Assembly: GCF_020782875.1 (NCBI RefSeq)
Contig: NZ_JAJGBN010000002.1
Location: forward strand, 124,001 to 188,000
DNA length: 64,000 nt
DNA from: Allomuricauda sp. M10
GTDB taxonomy: Bacteria > Bacteroidota > Bacteroidia > Flavobacteriales > Flavobacteriaceae
Direction: 5' to 3'
Positions 57,409-64,000 of the stretch are shown in pieces; within the stretch, counting starts at the first letter, position 1, and every line of letters begins with the position of its first letter. Under the pieces are notes generated by a model. The model saw nothing but the letters and a program-made list of their open reading frames with translations. It was not told the origin of the DNA and did no database searches. The position numbers were made by a program, and so were the translations under genes.

Positions 57409-58698
57409 TTAATCCTCAGTATTGATACGAACACTAACCAAATCAATTTTGGTATTGGACACTTCGAGGATTTTAAAGGTAAACCGATCTACGATTACTT
57501 CGGAGTCCTGTTCCGGGATTTCCCCGGTCTTGTTCACTATCAAACCTCCCAAAGTTTCGTACTCTTCCCCTTCGGGCAGCTCCAGTTTATAGTTTTCGTT
57601 GATGTAGTCCACCTCTAATCGGGCCGAGAAACGGTACTCGTTATCGCCGATCTGCTCTTCCAACAGATCAGTGGTATCATGCTCATCCTCTATTTCGCCA
57701 AAAAGTTCCTCGATGATGTCCTCCACGGTCAAAATACCTGCGGTTCCGCCATATTCGTCCAACACCACCGCCATGCTCTTGCGCTTTTTGGTCAACACGT
57801 TCAAAATATCTTGGATCAACATGGTCTCAGGAACCAACTCCACTGGCATTAATATGCTTTTGATGGTCTTCGGTTTTTTGAACAATTCATAGGAGTGGAC
57901 ATAGCCAATGATCTCATCAATATTTTCCTTGTAGACCAATATTTTGGAATAACCTGTCTCGGTGAACAGTTTGGTCAGATTTTTTGGGGTATCATTAAGT
58001 TCCACGGCCGTGATTTCGGTCCGGGGCACCATGACCTCCCTTGCCTTTACGGTAGAAAATTCAAGGGCATTCTGGAAAATCTGTATTTCGGAATCCACTT
58101 CATCTTCTTCCTGTACCGTTTCCATTTGTTCGTTGATATAGTCGCCAAGTTCCAATTTGGTAAAGGAAAGTTGCACCTCATCCCCTTTGGTCTTAAAGAA
58201 CACCCGAAGGATAAAATCGGATACCTTGATCACGAACCATGAAATGAACGAAAACAGCACATAAAAGATATAGGCCGGAATCGCAAACAATTTCAACAGG
58301 GTGTTGGCGTAAATCTGGAACAAGACTTTTGGCAAAAACTCCGCCGTCAGTAAAATGATAAGGGTCGATATGATCGTTTGGGTCAATAGGCTGAAATCGG
58401 TCAGGACGGAATTCAAAAATTCGGATCCGGTGGGCAACATGCCCTGGAACCATTCCATAAGTACTTCACCCATGAACATTCCATAGACCACCAAGGCAAT
58501 ATTATTGCCAATAAGCATGGTTGCAATAAACTTGGAAGGTTTTTCCGTAAGAAGTCCCAACACCTTTGCCAAAAACCCTTCCTGCTTTTTCTCGATCTCA
58601 ATATGGATTTTATTGGCGGAAATGAATGCAATCTCCATTCCCGAAAAAAATGCCGAGAACAGCAGGCAAAGGAGTATGATGATGATCGAAGTGTCCAA
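57409..58698 (-). CDS. CNNM/HlyC-CorC family membrane protein
   Basis: A 429-residue protein with an N-terminal DUF21/CNNM transmembrane domain (about 1-190, starting IIIILLCLLFSAFFSGMEIA). A CBS pair follows (about 205-330, VMVPRTEITAVE and LDEYGGTAGILTVEDIIEEL), then a C-terminal CorC/HlyC domain (about 345-425). CNNM proteins export or regulate Mg2+; the old name hemolysin is misleading. Related to GldE of gliding flavobacteria, but without gld neighbours here this is not claimed. It lies 5 bases after the small membrane-protein gene. Confidence 0.9.
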   Translation of the reverse strand: MDTSIIIILLCLLFSAFFSGMEIAFISANKIHIEIEKKQEGFLAKVLGLLTEKPSKFIATMLIGNNIALVVYGMFMGEVLMEWFQGMLPTGSEFLNSVLTDFSLLTQTIISTLIILLTAEFLPKVLFQIYANTLLKLFAIPAYIFYVLFSFISWFVIKVSDFILRVFFKTKGDEVQLSFTKLELGDYINEQMETVQEEDEVDSEIQIFQNALEFSTVKAREVMVPRTEITAVELNDTPKNLTKLFTETGYSKILVYKENIDEIIGYVHSYELFKKPKTIKSILMPVELVPETMLIQDILNVLTKKRKSMAVVLDEYGGTAGILTVEDIIEELFGEIEDEHDTTDLLEEQIGDNEYRFSARLEVDYINENYKLELPEGEEYETLGGLIVNKTGEIPEQDSEVIVDRFTFKILEVSNTKIDLVSVRINTED

Positions 58699-58703
58699 GA
58701 CGG

Positions 58704-58904
58704 TTATTGGTTTTCCTTCTGTCTCTGTTCAAAACGTTTCCGGTAGCGTCTTCTAAATACGAACATGGCCACGGAAACCACGGCAAAAAAGATAAAAATG
58801 TAAGTATCCTTTGGGTTGATGCTCCAAAGGGTGGCTATCTTATAAAGTGATAATGCGGCTACGGCCAAGTACAGGTATTCGGTGTATCTTAAAATCTTGA
58901 TCAT
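58704..58904 (-). CDS. small two-helix membrane protein
   Basis: A 66-residue protein with two hydrophobic helices (about 9-27 and 34-50) and a strongly basic tail (RRRYRKRFEQRQK). It overlaps the lptC stop by 4 bases and is 5 bases from the CNNM gene, so it is part of that operon. Unknown function; the position beside lptC is familiar from Flavobacteriaceae. Confidence 0.75.
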   Translation of the reverse strand: MIKILRYTEYLYLAVAALSLYKIATLWSINPKDTYIFIFFAVVSVAMFVFRRRYRKRFEQRQKENQ

Positions 58905-59512
58905 TGTAGTTCCTCTTCTTCTTTTATGGTCATAAGACCAAAGGTCTTGTTGGCTTTAAAAAAGCTAAAATCTTTGTTGAAATCCATTCCCTCCCCGTCC
59001 ATTACGGTTCCGTCATCAGGATTGGTATAAGTAAAAGCGGCCTCGGTAAATATCCAGTTGTTGCTTCTATCCAAATATAATTGCTCGGTTTCAAGTTTTT
59101 TTCCGTCAAAACTTTCAATGACCACGTTACCCTGCAAATCAATCAAATTGGTCTGTGAATAAATAATTCCGAAATCCGCGGTAACCACACTTTTTTGGCC
59201 TTTCTCGTCAAAGAAATCCACCTTGAGTCCTTTAGGAAAGGTACGGAATTTAAAGCTTTGGTTATCGAAATCTTCAGAAATGGGACTGGTAAGCACTGCG
59301 ATGACCTTGGAGTTGGCAGAATCTTGCGAACTCATTGCTTCTATGGTTTCGGTATAGGTCAAGGTGAAGTTTTGGGCAACACCCTGGGGAAAAATAGGTT
59401 TGACGGCTTCTTCGCCTACCCTTTTGTATTCATCCTCACAGGACATAAAAAGGATTGCCACGGTAAAAACCGTGGCAAAACACTTTAAAATATTTCGTGA
59501 TGTTCGTATCAA
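58901..59512 (-). CDS. lptC: LPS export protein LptC
   Basis: Part of the LptB2FG-C-A bridge that carries LPS across the periplasm. It has 203 residues. Here the N-terminus is a lipoprotein signal (lipobox FMSC, Cys about 25), as usual in Bacteroidota, rather than the membrane helix of E. coli LptC. The OstA-like beta-jellyroll shows VTADFGIIYSQTNLIDLQGN and VVIESFDGKKLETEQLYLD, the core LptC/LptA pattern. It lies 2 bases after the TPR-protein gene, in one operon. Confidence 0.87.
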   Translation of the reverse strand: MIRTSRNILKCFATVFTVAILFMSCEDEYKRVGEEAVKPIFPQGVAQNFTLTYTETIEAMSSQDSANSKVIAVLTSPISEDFDNQSFKFRTFPKGLKVDFFDEKGQKSVVTADFGIIYSQTNLIDLQGNVVIESFDGKKLETEQLYLDRSNNWIFTEAAFTYTNPDDGTVMDGEGMDFNKDFSFFKANKTFGLMTIKEEEELQ

Positions 59513-59514
59513 AC

Positions 59515-60888
59515 TTATAGATTAGGCACTGTAACGCTACCACCTACCCAGCAGCTAAAGCTCACCGTTTTACCTGCCATACCGGAACTGAATATCATTT
59601 CCTTGGTAGGTGCTTTGGCATCATAGCTGGCCGCAGTTTGGCTAGCATGGCCACTAAGCGCAGGGTCTACCCTACCAGCTTTTCTTGCCATTTCAGCAGC
59701 TTTCCAGTAAATAGCCCTTTTCTCGAATGGTGTGCTACCACAATCGTTGGCACTACCGGCATACAAGTTGGCGATCAACAAATACGCTTTTCCATTGGAT
59801 GCGTTGGCCTCTATGGACTTAAGGGCATAGTTTCTTGCTTGTGATGCACTGCTTCTGCGTACACTGGTTGCAATTTTGTATAGGATGTTGGATTTTTTAT
59901 AGGAATCCGTCTCCAAGGATACCGCTTTGTTGAAATCGGCTACAGCTCCGCTGTTATCTCCAGCTTTTTGTTTCAATACACCTGAATACATATAAGCATC
60001 GGCTGATGGATCAAGGGCCAACTGGGCCTCGAACAATTTCCTGAACATAGGGTCATCGGTACATTCCTTAGAGAACATTCTACCAACGGCACCTTTAACC
60101 CATTTCACGTCTCCTTTTTTCTCCTCGTAGTTTTTCTCGTAAAGAGGAATCAAGTTGTTACAATCGGCAAGGGCACCCAATTTAGAATCGACACTACTGG
60201 CCACTTTACCGAAAGATTCGGAGTTGGTTTCATAGGCACTTTTCAATTTGGCCTCTTTAGAGGTTAGAGCAGTACCAGCATCCTCTTTTTCCAACAACTT
60301 TTGAAGGGCATCCGTCAACTTTTGGTTTTCCTCATCCAATTTGGCAGTTACGTCATCATAGGTATCAAAAACGTCTTGAAGTTCTTTTTTACCGGCACCG
60401 TGCAAATCTACCAAGCTGGAGAAATACAGATAAAGCGCCTTTGGATTGGTGAAGTTTTCCCTGTCCTCTTTAAAACCTTTGTCCAACATACTGAACAATT
60501 GCTCATCAGAAGCCATTTTATTTTCATACAACAACAAAGCCTTGTCTATGGCCACATCGGCCTTAGAATAGTTTGTTGGGAAATATTTGATACTGTTGTC
60601 ATACAGGGCTAGCAAATCTTGGATGAAACCATCTTTTTCCGCTCCGGATGACTTGTCAATTTTATGTTCCAATATTCTTTCCCCATAGGAAAAGTTGGCC
60701 TTATTGATATCGGGGCAGCTTTCGTAAACCATTTTCCATGGTTCGTAAGCTGCATCATAATTTTTCACTTTGGCATGTTCTGCGTAAATGGAAAGATTCG
60801 TCATGCACTCGGGGTTCTGTGCCTGGGCCATACTTAATCCCGTCAACATAACGACCGTTATCATTGTTAAGTAGTGTCTCTTTTTCAT
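59515..60888 (-). CDS. exported TPR-repeat protein
   Basis: A 457-residue exported protein (signal about 1-23, ending AQAQ), start at 60888 (MKKRHYLTMITVVM) rather than the longer frame at 60918. It has several tetratricopeptide-like helices: an early one around YDAAYEPWKMVYESCPD and clear ones near the C-terminus (AQLALDPSADAYMYSGVLKQ, SGAVADFNKAVSLETDSYKK, NGKAYLLIANLYAG). Conserved between an outer-membrane protein gene and lptC in Flavobacteriaceae. Probably an assembly or scaffold protein of the envelope; no enzyme motif. Confidence 0.8.
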   Translation of the reverse strand: MKKRHYLTMITVVMLTGLSMAQAQNPECMTNLSIYAEHAKVKNYDAAYEPWKMVYESCPDINKANFSYGERILEHKIDKSSGAEKDGFIQDLLALYDNSIKYFPTNYSKADVAIDKALLLYENKMASDEQLFSMLDKGFKEDRENFTNPKALYLYFSSLVDLHGAGKKELQDVFDTYDDVTAKLDEENQKLTDALQKLLEKEDAGTALTSKEAKLKSAYETNSESFGKVASSVDSKLGALADCNNLIPLYEKNYEEKKGDVKWVKGAVGRMFSKECTDDPMFRKLFEAQLALDPSADAYMYSGVLKQKAGDNSGAVADFNKAVSLETDSYKKSNILYKIATSVRRSSASQARNYALKSIEANASNGKAYLLIANLYAGSANDCGSTPFEKRAIYWKAAEMARKAGRVDPALSGHASQTAASYDAKAPTKEMIFSSGMAGKTVSFSCWVGGSVTVPNL

Positions 60889-60991
60889 CTTACTAATTTT
60901 AAAGTGGTTAAAGTACAAATTTTCATTATAAAATCCTCCTAAAGGATCCCTAATGGGTGGTTATTTATCAATTTTTAAAAAAATGGCCCCA

Positions 60992-62257
60992 TCAATTTAT
61001 TTTTCTTTTCTGAAACCATACGTCATTTAAGGATAAACCTATATTGATCTTCAAATAACTTTCCTCTATGAGGTTTGCGTCCGTGGTTCCCCGTCTACCC
61101 AACTCAAAACCGATGTTTGCATTGGAGAAGGAACCACCCAACGGCATACCTAGACCAAAAGTTATGCCAAAATTGTTTATCTCTTTTCCATTGACCTCCA
61201 AACCGCTTACATCATAGCGTAGCCCTGCCCGGTAGGTAACCCTTTTAAAATATCCGGAAAGTGCCCTGTAATCTGGAACCCAATACCCCCCGAAGGCATA
61301 CGTAGAGGCATCATTATAGATTACATTTTGGAGCCCCAAGAAGCTATTGTCGAAATCGCTGTACTGTTGAAAACTATACTCGGCCCCCATGAACCATTTT
61401 TTATCCTCCCCAAAACCTAGGCCCAAAGTGGTACGGGTCGGAATCTTCAACTCGGTGTTCCTTAAATTGGTGGCATCCAAATTTACATCCACCACTTCCA
61501 CATTGTTGCCATTGACAAGGGAGAACGACCCCAATGTTTGGGTGTTCTTTGATACCAAATTGCCTTGTGTGTTCACCAAAACGGAAGCAAACAAGGTGTA
61601 CTTATCCTTGATCTTGGGGGTATAGTTCAAGGCATAATTAAAATCGTAGCCGTTGATCTTTGACTGACGATCGTCCAAGGTTCCAAATTGCACTCCTTCC
61701 ACGCTTTGTATCCTTTGGTATTTGAAGGACCCAAAATTAAAATTGGCGGTGACTCCCAGGCTCAGATTTTTTAAGGGCTCAAAACCGATGGAAGCATACA
61801 AGCGGTTCAATCCGCCATCACCCGTATAAATATTGGTCACTTCTGCCCCATTGCTATTGGTCTTGGTATCGTTAAGGCTATACCCTACCGAAGTAAACGG
61901 CATAACCCCGAACCCCATTCCTATTTTTTGGGAGAGCGGAAATGCAATCGCCAAATAATCCAAGGTGGTGACCGAGGTGTTCTGTTGTTCGGACCAATCC
62001 TTCAATCGGTATTCTTTACGTGAAATTCCAGCGGTATAGGTTGTCAACCTTAGCTTGGAGTAGGCAGCAGGGTTGGTCAAGTTGATGTGGATACTGTCCC
62101 CATACATGGAGACACCTCCCATCATTTGGTTTTCCACAGAACCTTGGTCCCTATGATCCCCGATACCAAAATAAGAGTATGGTGAAATGGTCCCATTTTG
62201 CGCGAACATGCCATGGGCCATCACGCAAAAAAATGCAATCAGAATTTTTTTAACCAT
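60992..62257 (-). CDS. predicted outer-membrane beta-barrel protein
   Basis: A 421-residue exported protein with a signal peptide (about 1-19, ending MFAQ), an N-terminal part ISPYSYFGIGDHRDQGSVEN and alternating amphipathic strands with many Gly and aromatic residues. The mature protein resembles OmpP1/FadL-like or PorV-like barrels, with LTNPAAYSKLRLTTYTAGIS typical of that group. It directly follows coaX (0 bases between) and precedes the TPR protein. Ligand unknown. Confidence 0.8.
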   Translation of the reverse strand: MVKKILIAFFCVMAHGMFAQNGTISPYSYFGIGDHRDQGSVENQMMGGVSMYGDSIHINLTNPAAYSKLRLTTYTAGISRKEYRLKDWSEQQNTSVTTLDYLAIAFPLSQKIGMGFGVMPFTSVGYSLNDTKTNSNGAEVTNIYTGDGGLNRLYASIGFEPLKNLSLGVTANFNFGSFKYQRIQSVEGVQFGTLDDRQSKINGYDFNYALNYTPKIKDKYTLFASVLVNTQGNLVSKNTQTLGSFSLVNGNNVEVVDVNLDATNLRNTELKIPTRTTLGLGFGEDKKWFMGAEYSFQQYSDFDNSFLGLQNVIYNDASTYAFGGYWVPDYRALSGYFKRVTYRAGLRYDVSGLEVNGKEINNFGITFGLGMPLGGSFSNANIGFELGRRGTTDANLIEESYLKINIGLSLNDVWFQKRKIN

Positions 62258-62986
62258 TTAGTCTTTGTTGTATTCCAGCAGGCCATTAAGCCCCTCCAAG
62301 AGAAATTTGGAGTTCGCAAATATGGTGTTTTTTAGCCTTTTGGCAAAAAAATGGGAGTCACCGCCTGTTAAAATAACTGTTAAATGTTGAAAGCGTGCAC
62401 GATACTGGTCAATCACCCCGTCCACTTCACAGGCTACCCCGTTGATCACACCACTGTGCATACAGGATTGGGTGGCATTTCCGATGAAGTCGATAAAATC
62501 CTCAGGCTCCAATAGTGGAAGTCCGGCAGTTTGGTTGTGCATGGCCCTGTAGCGCATACGAATACCTGGCGAGATGGCCCCACCCATATATTCACCTGCA
62601 TTGTTCACCATCTCATAGGTAATGCAGGTACCCGCATCAATGACCAAGGTATTCCCTGATGGATTTTGGTAAAACGCAGCTGTGGCCAACGCCAAACGAT
62701 CTACTCCCAAGGTGTGGGGGGTGGCATAGCTGTTTTTGAAAGGTACTTTGGAAGCACTGGAAAGGACATGCACCTTGCAGAACAAGGCTAGAATATCCCG
62801 CTCCTTGTGGTCCAATTTGCCAACAGAGGAAATGATGGCATGACCGATTTTAGGATACCGCTCAAAGAGTTCCTTGACCTTGGACAAGAACAATCCCGAC
62901 TCAGAGGCTTGGTCGTAAATGATCTTTCCGTTTTCAAAAACGGCATATTTTACCAAGGTATTCCCGATGTCGATCACAAGGTTCAT
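62258..62986 (-). CDS. coaX: type III pantothenate kinase
   Basis: First enzyme of coenzyme A synthesis, phosphorylating pantothenate with ATP; the type III form is CoA-insensitive and needs a monovalent cation. It has 242 residues. Motifs are LVIDIGNTLVKYAVFENG (phosphate-1), TPHTLGVDRLALATAA, LVIDAGTCITYEMV and GGAISPGIRMRYRAMH. First gene of the minus run to lptC. The gene upstream is tRNA-Phe on the other strand. Confidence 0.95.
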   Translation of the reverse strand: MNLVIDIGNTLVKYAVFENGKIIYDQASESGLFLSKVKELFERYPKIGHAIISSVGKLDHKERDILALFCKVHVLSSASKVPFKNSYATPHTLGVDRLALATAAFYQNPSGNTLVIDAGTCITYEMVNNAGEYMGGAISPGIRMRYRAMHNQTAGLPLLEPEDFIDFIGNATQSCMHSGVINGVACEVDGVIDQYRARFQHLTVILTGGDSHFFAKRLKNTIFANSKFLLEGLNGLLEYNKD

Positions 62987-63038
62987 GATACAAAGATCGA
63001 GAATTGGAAAAAATTCGATGCCTTTTTTCTTCTTTTTG

Positions 63039-63069
63039 TTTGTATATCCTAATTTTGAAATTATATTTG
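63039..63069 (+). promoter_or_regulatory. promoter of tRNA-Phe
   Basis: TTTG at 63039-63042, a 19-base spacer and TATATTTG at 63062-63069. A near-ideal Bacteroidota promoter, ending 17 bases before the tRNA 5' end. Confidence 0.75.
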
Positions 63070-63086
63070 CACCCGCTTTAGGGCAT

Positions 63087-63162
<76 letters not shown>

Positions 63163-63163
63163 C

Positions 63164-63203
63164 AAACCCTCGCATCCACAAGGATTGCGGGGGTTTTGTT
63201 TTT
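63164..63203 (+). terminator. terminator of tRNA-Phe
   Basis: AACCC-TCGCATCC / GGATTGCG-GGGGTT hairpin with an ACAA loop and one bulge, followed by TTGTTTTTTA. Confidence 0.75.
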
Positions 63204-63275
63204 TAGCATTATACAAGAACAAAAAACCGAACAAAGTCCAGCTCAAGCAATAAGGAAACAGAGAATTGGGATGAA

Positions 63276-63587
63276 TTAAGAAATAGCCAACAATGAGGTC
63301 TGCAAATCCGAGAACGCCTCTTTTTCAACTTCTTCTTGGGCAGCATTCACCTGAACGAAATTGCGTTCCACCAAAGCATATAAAGGTTCCGGGGTATCGT
63401 TATGAACAGATAGCTGTCCGTTTCGGCAATCGATTTCCAAAACGATAAGGGAAAGGTAATCCATTAAATGTTCGGCTTCATTGATCAAAATGCGAATGAC
63501 CTGTAGTTGTACCGCATACTCCAAATTGATGCGCTGTACTTGGTCCAGTGCCTTTGCCGCCGATAGATGTCTCCAATGAATCTCCAA
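63276..63587 (-). CDS. small protein of unknown function, TTG start
   Basis: A frame of 103 residues, predicted largely helical (LDQVQRINLEYAVQLQVIRI, LINEAEHLMDYLSLIVLE), then an acidic end. The only usable start near the 5' end is TTG at 63587; an in-frame stop lies two codons further upstream, so no ATG exists before residue 43. No signal or known motif; not recognised. It is 96 bases from the AraC gene, on the same strand. The sense of the frame is plausible but not proven. Confidence 0.45.
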   Translation of the reverse strand: MEIHWRHLSAAKALDQVQRINLEYAVQLQVIRILINEAEHLMDYLSLIVLEIDCRNGQLSVHNDTPEPLYALVERNFVQVNAAQEEVEKEAFSDLQTSLLAIS

Positions 63588-63683
63588 ACCTTAATTTTTT
63601 ACAAAAATAGGATAAATCGCAAAATAAGTTTACGATTACGAAACATTAAATTAACATTGAAATGGATTTAAACCGGATAGCCT

Positions 63684-64000
63684 CTACTTTCGCTTGCTGG
63701 TCATAAAGTCGCTAGGGCTTACCCCAAACTTTTCCTTGAAAATCTTGGAGAAATAGCTCCTACTGGTAAAACCTATGGAGTATACCACTTCCGAAATGTT
63801 CATCTCTGAATTGGCAATCAGGTCGCGGGCCACTTCCAGCCTGGCATTCCTGATGTATTCCGTTACCGTTTTGTTGTACAGCAACTTAAAACCTTCCTGC
63901 AATTTGGCCTGGGTAAGTCCGGTTTCAGCGGAAATCTCTTCCAAAGAAAATTCCTTGGCAATATTGTCCTCTATTTTTTTGGCGTAATCCCTTATTTCCT
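63684..64000 (-). CDS. AraC-family regulator, C-terminal part (cut by window edge)
   Basis: The frame is open to the window end, so only the last ~105 residues are seen. They are a complete AraC DNA-binding region: KEFSLEEISAETGLTQAKLQ as first helix-turn-helix, and ISEVVYSIGFTSRSYFSKIF and GVSPSDFMTSK as the second. The N-terminal sensing part lies outside. A shorter reading that starts at 63944 is not a real start. The regulated genes are unknown. Confidence 0.88.
   Translation of the reverse strand, partial: EIRDYAKKIEDNIAKEFSLEEISAETGLTQAKLQEGFKLLYNKTVTEYIRNARLEVARDLIANSEMNISEVVYSIGFTSRSYFSKIFKEKFGVSPSDFMTSKRK

Overview
The window looks like the chromosome of a member of the Flavobacteriaceae (Bacteroidota), probably marine and close to Muricauda/Allomuricauda. 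That genus guess is inference from gene content and order. The supporting signs are a SusC/SusD pair, a mevalonate-pathway HMG-CoA reductase next to a GYDIA-type GHMP kinase, flavobacterial-style promoters (TTTG about 19-21 bases upstream of TAnnTTTG), many LxxC lipoproteins, a mreBCD-mrdA-rodA operon, and moderate GC with almost no Shine-Dalgarno sequences.

Layout. 1-10.7 kb: 5' part of topA (minus), a secreted VPS10/BNR-propeller protein, a convergent LVIVD-repeat lipoprotein, then a plus-strand run of miaB, a sigma-54 activator, lptE, a TPR-like protein and secG. 10.7-12.8 kb: groES-groEL, with a sequence in front that fits a sigma-54 (-24/-12) promoter. 12.8-24.5 kb: a 31-residue lysine/alanine-rich peptide gene, then a large minus-strand copper/heavy-metal operon read from 24448 down to 13056: a HYC_CC_PP-like protein, CusA-type RND pump, TolC-type channel, metal-binding lipoprotein, AraC regulator with a CxxC N-terminus, Cu P-type ATPase, PepSY protein and CusB-type adaptor.

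24.5-32.3 kb: methionine-R-sulfoxide reductase, purH and the rod-shape operon mreB-mreC-mreD-mrdA-rodA. 32.3-41.8 kb: a DNA/RNA endonuclease, bestrophin-like channel, tail-specific protease, surE, a small membrane protein, a four-helix-bundle protein, lpxB, an NlpC/P60 lipoprotein and comEC. 41.8-48.6 kb: a peptide transporter with dipeptidyl peptidase IV (minus), then mvaA, a GHMP kinase and a lipoprotein metallo-beta-lactamase with all subclass B1 zinc ligands.

48.6-55.1 kb is the most accessory-looking part. It holds an apparently N-terminally truncated membrane AraC regulator, a 359-base non-coding gap, susC, a susD broken by one in-frame TGA, and an orphan secreted protein. It reads as AT-richer by eye. 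55.1-64 kb: minus-strand envelope genes (SurA/PpiD-type chaperone, CNNM/HlyC protein, small membrane protein, lptC, TPR protein, outer-membrane protein), coaX, tRNA-Phe with a clear promoter, a small unknown gene and the C-terminal part of another AraC regulator cut by the window edge.

Much of the window serves the cell envelope: LPS synthesis and transport (lpxB, lptC, lptE), cell-wall elongation, secretion (secG, PPIase), outer-membrane uptake and metal efflux. The items most worth follow-up are the groESL promoter, the AraC regulator with a metal-binding-like N-terminus inside the copper operon, the 31-aa basic peptide, the B1-type lactamase in the mevalonate operon and the nonsense-interrupted susD.
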